Positions 12,729 to 23,806 of a DNA stretch of 64,000 nt are shown piece after piece; position 1 is the first letter of the stretch; the number at the start of each line of letters is the position of its first letter. The notes under the pieces were generated by a model. The model did not search any database and was not told where the DNA came from. It saw only the letters and a program-made list of their open reading frames with translations. The translations under genes and the position numbers were made by a program. The DNA is from Apoderus coryli (lineage: Eukaryota; Arthropoda; Insecta; Coleoptera; Attelabidae). Where the stretch lies: positions 11,762,428 to 11,826,427 of the forward strand of contig OU452211.1 in the NCBI GenBank assembly GCA_911728435.2. Direction: 5' to 3'.

Positions 12729-12770
12729 CACCACTGATGAGTCGTGGATCGACGAAACGGCCGTCTGGTG
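12729..12770 (+). ncRNA. Hammerhead ribozyme, copy 2
   Basis: Plus strand: stem I CACCA 12729-12733 pairs with TGGTG 12766-12770. Core CTGATGA is at 12734-12740, and stem II GTCG 12741-12744 pairs with CGAC 12750-12753 around TGGAT. GAA is at 12754-12756. Stem III ACGG 12757-12760 with CCGT 12761-12764 is a loopless palindrome, and the predicted cleavage is after C12765. Stem I is prolonged by CACACT/AGTGTG and by a 12-bp helix, GTTGGAAATTTA (12698-12709) with TAAATTTCCAAC (12790-12801). A loopless stem III cannot fold well as one molecule, so pairing of two ribozymes is the likely active form. Confidence 0.9.
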
Positions 12771-12998
12771 GAAGCATGGTAGTGTGAAATAAATTTCCAA
12801 CATAACTTAAAGTCTTGTTGCTCTATGTAACAAGCAATTCTTAAATAAAGCCTCCCTGCTAGGGGATTCGGGCGCATCTAGTGTTGGCAATAGGATATAA
12901 TGGAGTTGTTACTTCTTGTCCGGCCATCGTAGTGAACTGTGTTTCACCCGGCATATTGCCTGTTCACGCTAGGTGTCGCCACAAACATCTCTTTCTCA

Positions 12999-13009
12999 AA
13001 TATATATTT
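12999..13009. repeat. Right 11-bp flanking direct repeat of the hammerhead insertion
   Basis: AATATATATTT, identical to 12302-12312. Confidence 0.55.
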
Positions 13010-13289
13010 GTCAAAAAATTCAAAATAATTTGTAGACAGGTAAACAAAACATATAAAACATAAGAATAATAATTAATACATACAGGTACATCGTCAAATA
13101 AATAAATCAATTAAGATACTTAAAGTAAATTAATTAAGTAAATATTCTAAAGTTCAATATATATACATATATATACAAAACACACAATACTAACTACTAA
13201 CTACTATCCAGTGTGTGAATCGCTCAAAAATTAATGCACATTAAAAAAGTCACCTACTGTATAAAAAGCTTTTTCTAACAAATACGAGC

Positions 13290-14585
13290 TTTACGGAATC
13301 GAGGAAGGGATGATAGCAATTTCCATTGGCAGATGGTTGTGCATTTTTTTTGCATTGTATATAATCGAGCTTTTGATTAATTCGGAGGATGGGGCTGGCA
13401 GATAAAGGTCATGTTCGGCATTTCTAAATAGATAGTTATGGAATGGTCTTTCAGAGACTTCTGAAAGGTGTTTGCGGATTAAGCAGACCGATTCCAATAT
13501 GAATAAGGAAGGTAGTGTTAGTATTTTAAATTTTTTGAAGAAGTCCTGGCAATGGGCTCTATAGTGCAATCTCAGAGAGTATCAAATAGCTCTTTTTGTA
13601 ATCTAAAAATACGCCCAAATTGCGTTGCACAGCATGTTCCCCAGAATGAGAGCGCGTATCGAAGATGGGATTCGAAGAGTGAAAAGTAGACTGTTATAGA
13701 AGTTGACAAGTTAAGTTCTTTGGAAACTGATCTTAACGCAAAACAGGCAGAGCTTAATTTTTTTGATAACGCATCAATGTGCAACTTCCACTTCAGGGAG
13801 CTGTCAACAACAACGCCCAGAAACTTCACAGAAGAAACGACGTCAATAGTGGAATTATTAAGTTCAAAAGACTACAGCTATTCGGGCCGCACCAAGTGAA
13901 ACTAGTATCATCAGCAAAGAGACATACTTTACCGCTGATGTCTAGGCACTTAATGTCGTTGATAAATAGCAAAAACAAAATAGGACCTAACACCGAACCC
14001 TGTGGCACTCCACAATTCATCGGCCTGCAAGAAGACACAGCCGCATGGACCCTCACACACTGACTTCTGTTGCTAAGGTACGACTTAAACCATCCCAGTG
14101 GAACCCCTCGAATTCCGTAGTGTTGTATCTTGTTAATTAGGACTATAAAAACTTACACAGTCGAATGCTTTGGAGAAATCACAGAAAATTGATGCTGTAA
14201 AGTGGAGATTGTTCAAGTTGGAGTAAACATTGTTGAAGACGGAGAATATAACATCAGTAGTGCATTTGTTAGCTAAAAATCCAAATTAGTGCCTAGTTAA
14301 TACTTCATATTTGTGCAGAAATGATAGAAGTCTCCTTTTAACCAGTCTTTCAATGATCTTGGATAGAGTAGATAGAAGTGCAATTGGGCGGTAGTTTGAA
14401 GCTTGATCCTTATCGCCGCCCTGGTGCAGAGGAATTATTATAGATGTCTTAAGGCATTGTGGAGAAATTCCATTTTGGAATGACTTGTTATTAAATCTGT
14501 GAAAACGATTAATGTACATTCCATGCTTGAGGAAGCTTACTTCTTTGTTCCTTGAACGTTTCTCAATACTACAAGCCATAATATG
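13290..14585 (-). pseudogene. Jockey-like LINE ORF2 remnant (reverse transcriptase)
   Basis: From right to left the minus strand gives SNYRPIALLSTLSKIIERLV, then FCDFSKAFDCVS, then QHYGIRGVPLGWFKSYLSN, GVPQGSVLGPILFLLFINDI, VCLFADDTS, MKFLGVVVDSSLKWKLHID and the C-terminal thumb region down to 13291. All RT blocks are present and in order, including both catalytic Asp residues of FADD. Frameshifts near 14120-14280, 13826 and 13570 break the frame. The 5' part (endonuclease) is missing, so this is a 5'-truncated insertion. Its 3' end points toward the hammerhead insertion. Confidence 0.85.
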
Positions 14586-17014
14586 TTGTCAGCTTATTCC
14601 AATAGTTAGATTACTATACCCCGGCAATAAAGTATTGATAACGCAATGACCGCCAGCGACGTGTGACCCAGTTGCGTGGACATTTTTCTTTTTTGACTGG
14701 GCCATAAATAAATGATAAATATTTTTTTTGGCAATCGTCACAGTATGTATGTGGGTTTCTAAAAAAATCACTAATAATCTTTGTTTCGTATAACTTAATT
14801 AACACAAATATAACTCACTAAAGGCGTCTAGAATAGTCTAGTCTAGAGGCCAAGAAACACAGGCAGATAGCCAGAAAAAGATGGCAATTGTGGGTTTACA
14901 AATTTTTGTTTGTATTGTATTTATATCCCACTACGTATTCGTAAAACTCCAAGAAACTTTTGGAAGTTGTTTTGGTAGTTACAATTATTAATATTATAAA
15001 TATTATTTAGTTGTTGTAATGTGTAGGACTATGCAGTGTTGAAGGTTGCATTTGATATGATGCTATAAAAATTCCGCAGCCCCATTCGCACATAGTTGTA
15101 AAGTGCTGCCTCTAAGCAATGCCTCAATCTATCTCAGGAGACTTTTCCATATGCCATTATGCTTTAATTCCAATAGCAATACGAGAATGTCACCTTTTTA
15201 TCAATGCTAGATATAACGTATCATATAGGTACAGGATTGAAACATCTGAGGAGAGCTTTAACCAATTCCTGAGACTCTTTAAGTGTTAAAACCTAAATAT
15301 ATTCCAATAAATAGTAAATTTAGAACAACTTGAACCTAATCTAGGTTTATGTTTTATTTATTAAGTATTAAAAATTATGCCTAATGCACTTTAAAGGATG
15401 AAACCTTGTAAACGGACTATTATATTCTTTTCAAGGATGAGAAAAACGAGTATTTGCATTTTGCTCGGCAGGTAGTAAAAACAAACGTCAATATAATCAG
15501 GAATAAAAAAAGAATAAAAAGCGTTCTTTCTGCATGATAACCACTGTCACGTGGAGCTATATTTTGAGTATTATTCGCAATGTTTTTAAACATTTTATAT
15601 GCTAAAAACGTGTTCGAATAAAACATTGATATCCTTACATAACTAATATACTCAGTAAACTGCAATTAATTCAATACCTAATCTTTTGATAAAGATATAA
15701 TAATAGTGATGAACTCAAATCTGTAATAATCAATTACAAGTTCCTAAAGTGGTTTATACCAACAAATACAGGGTTAAAAATTAGGACCAACAAAACTAGA
15801 GATGTATACTTGCGAAAGAGACGTTTTCAACAATATTGTGCTTGCGCTTGTGTTGAAAAATGTTAATCAGCAATTTTGTGTATTTCGTAGATGATGTTAG
15901 AGTCATGAACTTTTATAAACTTTAAAGAACTTTTAAAAATTATTAATCAGCGAAAAATACTTAGTTCGACCTGATGTAATATTTTTATTGCAAAATACCG
16001 GGTGTGTCAATATTTGCCGTTTTTCGACTAGTTTGTCATTTTCAACGCATCTCAGCTGTCTTGGAAATGCTGGACTACTAAAAACATGCGAACGACATAA
16101 AGATTCATTGCCATAAATTTATTTCAACAAAAGATAAGCTTAAGGGGTGTTTTTTCAAGTTTAATACATATTTTCGTGAAACAATTCTCATGAAACGCCA
16201 CTCCAGACTGATTTTTTTACAAACACAGAAGAGATACATCATCCAAAGCTTTTACGCTAAACAGTGTGTTTGGCGCATGAATACTTTTTCTTTATAAGAA
16301 CAATTTCCACCATTGAATTCACAAAACATGGCGCATGTGAAATAGGAACCCCATTTAACCCTATTGCAATAATGACAATAAGAAAAGTAATGAATAAAAT
16401 AGGGAATTTTTGTTCTATTGTGAACCTCCGATGAATACCATCTTAAAAAAATTACTTCGTGGTCTGATTAAATACTAATACGCCTCTGTCTACCCAACTG
16501 CATATCTTATAATATGGTGAATGCGCAAGTTTACTGTATGAAGAATATTTCTTGAATAAGTGTGAATGAAAGTGTTCTACAACTACTGTACAACATTCCT
16601 AAAGAAGAGGTCAAATTAAGCACAGGGTTTAGTAATGAATTTACATAATTTATGCTCAATAAATAAGAAACACTATAATAGGTACATGATTATCATCTTA
16701 TTACAAATTTTAAATTCAATTTTCGTAAAGAATTATTAGACAAAAATGAAGGACTGAGAGACATTTTACAGGCTAGTAAATTTACTTTATATTACTAAAA
16801 ATAGAAGAAATATAACTTGAAAAAGAAAACGCCATTCATGACAACAAAACTAAATAAACATTACATACCTTAAGCTGGTATAACCCCTCGGGTAACACAA
16901 ACCACTAAACTCTCAACTTGGGTTTTAATAATACATTATTTATCAATAACTAAGTAAATATTCCCAGTTAACTCCTTCGGGAGAAATATCAAGAATGCTG
17001 AAAAATGAAAATAA
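14586..17014. other. Intergenic AT-rich DNA
   Basis: No recognised gene. A modestly GC-richer patch lies at 14630-14710. Short ORFs (for example 15420-15665) lack family motifs. I see no tRNA-like or inverted-repeat structure. Confidence 0.35.
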
Positions 17015-17520
17015 TCAAATACCGACCCCCCGAAATACAGTGTCTTTCACTATACAGGTGAAAATAAAGAAAGTAATAGATGTTGTTTTTGTACACAATA
17101 GAGGTCCGAGATGTGAACCCTGAGGGAGACCAGATGTCACATGAATATCAGAAGACTTAAAACCACATATGCGTACGATCCGTATACGACCAGACAAGTA
17201 GCTAGTAAGCCATTGCAACAACTGATCTCCAACACCGTACGCGGCAAGCTTTGTCACTGATAACTAACCCTATCGAAGGCCCTGGAGAAGTCAGGATACA
17301 CAGTATGAACCTGGCAACCCTCCTCCAACGCCGTGATCAAATAGTCGACAAAAAGCAGATCTGCCGGACAAAAATGAATACTGGTCGTCAACTATGTCCA
17401 GCTTGCAAACAAGTGCTAATTTTTTTGTTGTTGTTGTTTTTTGTCAAGTTTTCGAGGAATTTGAGAATAGCGCTAAGGATAGACACCGGCCGGTAGTTTG
17501 AAGCATCTCTTCTTAAATAT
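17015..17520 (-). pseudogene. LINE reverse transcriptase fragment
   Basis: The minus strand reads NYRPVSILSAILKFLENLT (near 17440-17495), VYPDFSRAFDRVS (near 17265-17300) and, in the next frame, QLLQWLTSYLSGRIRIVRI with SGLPQGSHLGPLLC (17085-17250). These are consecutive RT blocks; the FADD block is absent because the copy ends. Frame changes show decay. The SGLPQGSHLGP variant differs from the GVPQGS type of the neighbouring LINEs, so it is a different family. Confidence 0.75.
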
Positions 17521-19317
17521 TGATGTTACGAAGCTAGACTTCTAATAATCTGCAAAGATTTGCAAAAATCAGATGGAGCGGTCTAGCCGCCAAGATAAAA
17601 GTAAAATTGCGAAGAAAAACTGGTGGAATTTCTTCTAGGCCTTCTCCCCTATTCACATCAAAAGCAGCTAAACGCGTGTATACATCTCAAATCGATATCT
17701 AACAACTTGAAATGCCATTTGGAGCGGAAGTAGTCTCGAAAATATATTTTCTAAATTTAGTGCCAATAGAATAGAGAACAACATTAACCAAAAATCCAAA
17801 TATTGAATAGAATTTACTTGAATCAAATTTCTTCTTTAAATGAATTTGACGGAATCGGTTAAGTGTAAAATCCAATGCCTATAAATTGTTACTTCACCTG
17901 TTAAAAACGGACTCTACAATAATATTATTTCCAAAGTTGTTGATCCCAACAGGATATAACGAAGCAATAGGTATAGAGAGTAGCAATAACTAGCAGAAGG
18001 ATATCGCCTACTACTTACAAAGTTTGTTTACATCATTACAACAAACTTTTACAGTCAGCAAGCAAACCACATATAGAATGGACATTGGCTACTTGTTACA
18101 TTACACTATTGCACCACACACTGGTAACAGTAGAAAGTATTATAATACATATTATAGTTTTCAACATGAACGGAACAATGGAATTATGTCCCAATGAAAC
18201 CCTTTTATAATTCGCCGAGATCCATCGATTTCTGTTCTTGGGGGGAGTTTTGACAGTCAAGCAAACTCGATATGTTCATCCCCCAACAGAACTTTAAACT
18301 TTTAAATGGAACTACACCCGTTTCAAAGCCAGTTTCATTGCGAATCAATGTCTCGTTTTTAGAAATCGGTTAAGATTTGACAAAATTATTGGCAAATAAA
18401 AAACCTGAAGCAATAAACAAGATTTCTTTAATGTATTGCTCAAAATGACCACCGTTAACTTGTATTCAATAGGTACCCTTCCATAATTATTATCTGACGA
18501 ATTACTACGCGTACGTTATTTGCCAATTTTTCGTTTGTCGACCGATTTCTTAAAACAATGCATCACTATGTATTTGTAATGAAAATAAAATTATGTGACA
18601 CAGGGGGGTAGTTGCATTTGAAATTTTGAAGTTGGCGTCGCTACACAGAAAAAAAATATATTGCATATCCAATTACAGACTTATTTTTGGATTCTTTTCT
18701 TTTGAGTTAAATACAACTATTATCTAAGCATTTTCTAATCATTAATTGACTTGATTTTGTGGAAATAATAGGCAAATTATTGAAATCTAAATAAACGTAC
18801 ATTTACTTGGAAAATACAACTGGTTGCGTTAATGCTAAGGGGAATATTTCAATCAACGGTAGGTTATCAATATATTTTTATTAGATCCTAATATTATTGC
18901 GATCATATATGTCGCTTATTAAATATCATAAAGAGAATTGAAACAATATTAAATGCTCTTTTTAAACGAATAAAAAGATATTATTCTCTCAAAACTTTTC
19001 TATTTGTTTTGCTCAGTTTATATTTCCGGCAATAATATGAGTTATTAAGTTCATGTATACGGAATTCATTGAATTATAGTGTACCTCGAATTCAATGATT
19101 CTTATTGTTGGTGTGGACCTTATTGCCATCGGTACAATTTCAAGCTGTATCGAGGCAAGCGCGTGGTGGTAGGGATATATCATAGTGCCTCGGTTTTGTA
19201 CTTCCCCTGTCGGCCGGGCTGATCTCAGATCTCACTACTTAACGCTAAAGTTGCTATAGCCTGTCTTCGGGCAGTGTTGTTTTGTTACTGTTGTTTGAGG
19301 GTACCTATTTATACATA
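17521..19317. other. Intergenic DNA with no recognised gene
   Basis: Mostly AT-rich. Short G runs occur at 18239-18246 and 18603-18610, but I could not confirm them as transposon ends. The last 200 bases (19120-19317) are GC-richer and may be the 5' region of the small ORF that follows. Confidence 0.35.
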
Positions 19318-19649
19318 ATGGAAGATCTTTTGAAAGGTTGGGATTTGGAGCAATTAATACCTGTGTTTAATGGTAAGTTAGTAAGATATCTTACGTTGAA
19401 AGTGAACGCAAACTATTAATTTCTCGATTAATTTGATTGCAAAACGCCAAGAGTAAACAATTTCTAAATTTAGTGGATACAACAGAAATATGTACATTTT
19501 CAGAAAATTGCATTTCATTGAATAATATAAACGATTTATCTACCGAAATGATAGCTGAATTAGTACCTAGAATAGGAACTAGGATAATTTTCATAAAATC
19601 GTTGAAAAATCACAAAAAAAAAACATCGGAAATGATGGCAAACTTGTAA
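19318..19649 (+). CDS. Small two-exon ORF with a SAM-like domain
   Basis: ATG at 19318 opens MEDLLKGWDLEQLIPVFN, then a GTAAGT donor at 19373. A TTTTCAG acceptor ends at 19503, and the joined frame continues ENCISLNNINDLSTEMIAELVPRIGTR (written here as consecutive pieces ENCISLNNIND and LSTEMIAELVPRIGTR), then a lysine-rich tail and TAA at 19647-19649. The product is 67 residues. The W-x-L-x-x-L...L-x-x-L-x-x-E-M-I-x-E-L-x-P-x-I-G-x-R pattern is that of the SAM-like domain often found at the N-terminus of insect and transposon-associated proteins. No partner domain follows in frame. It may be the 5' end of a longer gene, a truncated copy or a small gene; the splice is inferred from frame restoration. 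Confidence 0.45.
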
Positions 19650-21885
19650 TATTTTCATTCATCGGGTATGCAATACATTGATAATAATTACGGAAAAATA
19701 TTTCAGACGCCTGGAGATATAGAAGAAAAAATACAATCACAAATAAACAAAGCATTGAAGAGAAAAATACATCAGCATGTACAACCGTATCTTCTAGTAC
19801 AAGGACCAATAAACAAAATTGAAAATAGTTATATCGTAATTGACAAGTTACATTTTCATATACGACATCAGTTTTAAAATATTGTTCAAGTGTTTTTTAT
19901 AATGTATAATAATAAATAACAAATTTCTTTCAATAATACTGCTTTAATCTAATCAACTTCGCAATAGATATAATTATTATTGACTCAATAATAATACACT
20001 ACAAGATATAATTAAATTAAGAAAAGTTAGAAATGGTACCAAACAGCTTAAAGCTTGCATTGAAAGAATGTAATTTCCAAGTAATAAAAGTACCCTTGTA
20101 ACCAATGAAACGCTATTGTTGTATGGACATTCAATCTCATCGTTTGTAATAAAATCGAGATTCAATTTAATTATATGTATGAATTACAATCAAGGAATCA
20201 ATATAATTGAATTGTTTAATGGCATCCAATAATAAGTTTTATTTGAAAAAACAATGTCTTCTTATTATTTTCCAATAATAAGCGTTCGCTTGATTGAAAT
20301 TTAAGTATGTCCGAGGAATACTTAGTATAGCATATCATTGAATGAAATGGTGAATTTTTGAAAACACAATAGTGTTTTTTCCGTGTAGGGATCAGGGACT
20401 GAACTGTCAAAAAATCTCCCCTCTTAAACAAAAATCGACGGGTGGTTTCGGAAAATTTTGATATATTGACCAAATAAAAAATTTCTAATGTTTCTATTCT
20501 GAATTATTTGTTGTTGTGCTGAATATTTATGGATGAATTACACTAAAACACGTATACATAATATTATTAGAGACATATTATGTTGATATCGACAAGTACA
20601 ACAATAAGTAATATTGTTTGACCAGATGTTTAGAATTCAAAAATAGTGAATATTTTTGCAGTTTAATGAGCGAATACGTGATTATATACAAAGAGCTTGG
20701 CGTCACGCGTTTCCACTAGAGGCTCAAATTATTTCTCATAGAGAGGACTATTAGAAAACAAATGAAAAATTCCAAAAAATAGGATATACGGGGGTTGTTT
20801 CAAACAAAATATCAGACCATGTAGGTTATAATGACCGATTTTGGATAGTCTGAATTTATTTGACAAGATTTTACCTAATATTGTGGTACTCATGTATTTG
20901 AAATCCTGAGAAAAATCACCCACTCTGGAAATATCTTTGAAGTAACTGGAGATGGAGATACAACCTCAATAACGAATCAATCTACTATAACATACAGTGG
21001 CAACATTGCTGTAAATTGGTGATTTTATATGAAAAAAACATTCCCTTAAGTCCTTCTCGATATTATTTATTACTAACTAAAAGAAAATCTATTATTAAAA
21101 CATCTAAATCTATTGCTAGAATTCACCTATTAATTGAATTAACGTTAATTTAAGATATTTATTATATTATTGTACACTTTTTCAAGCGATAAAAAGCATT
21201 ATTATCAACTTTGCTATAAATTATTTCTAGTTATTGTTGAGCAAACAATAAGAATCGCCAGGAACTATATTACTATAAACAAGATCCGCAATTTCACTAC
21301 AAAATACAAATAGGTACTTAGTAGTAAAGATGCCAAACACTAATTAGAAAATGGTGTTGGTGTTAATTAAGAACTCGCGGTGAATCGTGAAAATTAAATG
21401 ACAAATGACTTTCAAAATACTAGGATGCAATAATAAATAATTATTATTAAAATCAAAGTTAAGTTTGGCGTAACGACTGTGACTGTAGTGAAATTGACTT
21501 TGTGAAAACAACGTTTTATAAAGAAATTCAATATGGAAATAATTAGATAATTAAAATTGAAAATATGTGAACTATAAATTTTATATACAGTCGACACTGT
21601 TTATAGACCTAGAATATTTTAATGAAATATAATGTAAAAAGCCTTGCATATAGTGAATCTTTAAAATCAATAGCACTCATTTTTTCCGGGCTTTTATGTA
21701 TAAATTTTTATGCATTTATTGAGATCTTGGCCTTTTCGGGATTCCCATTTACATTTTTATATCGCATTCTTTTGAAAATGTTCTTAACGCGTTCATAACT
21801 CCTAATGGTAGGCAATAAAGCAGGTAGATTTCTGTGAGACACCTGGGGAATTCCTAACCCATTTTATAGTCGAGGCCTGGTAAAT
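19650..21885. other. Intergenic AT-rich DNA
   Basis: An open frame at 19668-19877 may be a decayed continuation of the SAM-like gene, because it starts near a TTTCAG (19702-19707), but it shows no known motif. The remainder holds no recognised gene. Confidence 0.3.
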
Positions 21886-22983
21886 AATAATAATAAAGGC
21901 CTTTATTTTTTTATATTGGGCGAGTTTCAGTTCAATCATGGCCAATGGCTATAATTGTCTGTTCAGCTAACCCAATAAATACCAAAATTACACACATACA
22001 ACACTATCAAAATCCGAAAGAAGTAGTCCATACTGAAGTGGAGTAGAATATTCAACTATCAAAATCCTTACTTCATTAGCATTCTTATAACACCTACTAC
22101 AAATCAGATATAATAAGTACAGCAAACAAAATAAATACAATAAACAATAATAAATATAATAAACACAATAAATATAATAAACACAGTAAATAGAATAAAT
22201 ATAATAAATAAGTGTATCACGGGGTTTGATTTAAAAAAAAAGAAAAACGGCAGTTTCTTATTCACATATTCGCAGTGTTCTGGACGGAGAGCAAACCGCC
22301 ATAAATATTAATACTGTGAATATCAGTTCTAAATCTCAGTTTTCTATATAAGTAAGGTGGAGTTTTGTGTCGCAGTATGCTGTAATAACGGCAGGCTGAG
22401 TGCAGATATCTTCTGTTCTCCATATTGAGCCAGTTCACGTAGGAGAGAGTGTGATTAATTCTTTGAGATCTTCTTACACCAAATAATTTTGTTTTTAAAT
22501 TTCTAGTGAGAACGTGGCGATGTTGATAAATCAATTTCAGATTCATAAATCCCATCCGTGTGCATCAATTCACATGATCAACAAATCTAAATTCTGTGTC
22601 TAAGAGCAATCCGAGGGTCTTTACGGTAGTATTAAAGTGCAAAGGAGTACCTTCAATGACAAGTGATGCCCGATATTCACGTAAAAACTGAGATCTGTCA
22701 TCTCGCCGTCCAAACACAATAGCAACCGATTTATTAGGATTAAGTTTCATACAATGGTCCCTGGAAAAATCAGACAAGGCCTGCAAGTCCGCTTGGCTGA
22801 AAGGAGAGACACAACTGTGTATCGTCAGCATAGTAATGCTGGTCACATGAAACAAAGGCAGCCGGAAAATTAGATGTGTATGCAGTAAAGAGCAGAGGTG
22901 ATTAAACAGAACCTTGTGGACCACCTCTAACTAATGGTTTATAATTCGAAATCGCAAATTTTACTTGAAGATTTCTCATAAAC
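21886..22983 (-). pseudogene. LINE ORF2 3' half with microsatellite tail
   Basis: Minus strand: RGGPQGSV then SPLLFTAYTSNF, YYADDTQLC, SDFSRDHCMKLNPNKSVAIV, FNTTVKTLGLLLDTEFRF, LTRNLKTKLFGVRRSQRIN and a C-terminal thumb segment down to about 22262. The YADD box is intact but a stop interrupts the GPQGS block and frames change. The 3' untranslated tail ends in GGCCTTTATTATTATTATT when read on this strand. Truncation of the 5' side occurs at the junction with the pogo-like fragment at 22984. Confidence 0.8.
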
Positions 22984-23118
22984 GAACAATGATGTTGACA
23001 CGACAGATCTCCCAACTGACCAAGACATAATTGACGATATGAAAAGTATAGACGATCATGAAGAAGAAATTGAAACCGGGGAGTGTCCTGCTACATTCAC
23101 TATATAGAGGTTCGACTG
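22984..23118 (+). mobile_element. 3' end of a Tigger/pogo-like DNA transposon
   Basis: An acidic frame (NNDVDTTDLPTDQDIIDDMK, then SIDDHEEEIETGECPATF) ends with TAG at 23105-23107. Eleven bases later lies the terminus ATAGAGGTTCGACTG followed by TA, the complement of the CAGTCGAACCTCTAT end typical of Tigger/pogo elements. The acidic tail before the stop also suits the C-terminus of such DDE transposases. The rest of the element is missing or replaced by the LINE on its left. Confidence 0.6.
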
Positions 23119-23235
23119 TATTTGCAAAATAATTTAACATAGTTTTGTTGCTGGCTATACCTACATAAAACATCCCCCTTTAGAATACAAACTACAAACT
23201 GCAATGTTAACAATCTATAGTACGAAGGTACTTTA

Positions 23236-23577
23236 TACAGGGTGGTCCAACGAAAAGTTTGCACCTAGCTTTTCTCTTTTTTTTGTAGTCGAATGCGAAA
23301 ATGCTCGGACACGTCGATTTTGCTTTTGAGGGGGACACATTTTAAACATATTTTTCGATCTGCGCCTTTAACCCCCTAGCGGGGGTGAGTAACAACCCTA
23401 AAATTTTAAATGGAAAGAGGGGTCTAATGACATATCATTTGAAAGGACACAAAATTGTCTTTCTAATGATACCCTATTTGTCGAATTTTACTAAAACAGT
23501 TAATACGAAAACGACTTTAAAGACATTAAGCCGATAATTTTGGTATTAATGAGAAATACAAATAAGTTTTAATTATT
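23236..23577. repeat. Left 342-bp terminal inverted repeat
   Basis: Reverse complement of 24985-25326. It ends in TTTTAATTATT at its inner edge and includes the palindromic CCCCCTAGCGGGGG-like motif near 23380. Confidence 0.9.
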
Positions 23578-23806
23578 ACGACTGAAAACAACTACAATCA
23601 TTTCTAAATTATTTACTTTGAAGAAAAACGGGATTTCAAAAACACTATCTTATTTATCAGAACTAAATTCCTCACTAATCGTTTGCGTTTTTTGTTGAAA
23701 TAAAAACTGCAGATACGTGTAGGAAAAGAATTTACACCGTTTATTTTAGTCTTTTCATTGATTCAGTTTGGTTGCTTCTCAAGTTATTTTACTTTTACCG
23801 TACAAA

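Larger units (their letters stand above)
12313..12998. mobile_element. Retrozyme-like insertion: two inverted, permuted copies of a 336-bp hammerhead unit
   Basis: Copy 1 occupies 12313-12648 (sense on the minus strand) and copy 2 occupies 12649-12998 (sense on the plus strand), so they sit head to head. By eye they are identical over both shared blocks. Copy 2 starts and ends with ACATCTCTTTCTCA, 336 bp apart, so it is one full unit plus 14 bp. Copy 1 is one full unit opened at another point (start in AATAAAGCC, end in TTCTTAAAT). The order is therefore X Y X' Y' rather than a simple palindrome. Each copy contains a full hammerhead ribozyme on top of a long hairpin. There is no protein-coding capacity. 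Ribozyme-bearing monomers of this kind are known as animal retrozymes; movement by another element's reverse transcriptase is inferred. Confidence 0.8.

Noticed and set aside
12881..13063. 60-codon plus-strand ORF
   Set aside because: It lies in the non-coding part of the hammerhead unit and runs into flanking AT-rich DNA; no motif.
18226..18660. Possible MITE between two G-runs
   Set aside because: The two G-rich ends are not inverted copies of each other.
23768..23806. Upstream extension of the DD41D transposase frame
   Set aside because: It begins at TTG; the first ATG in frame is 23807, in a good context.
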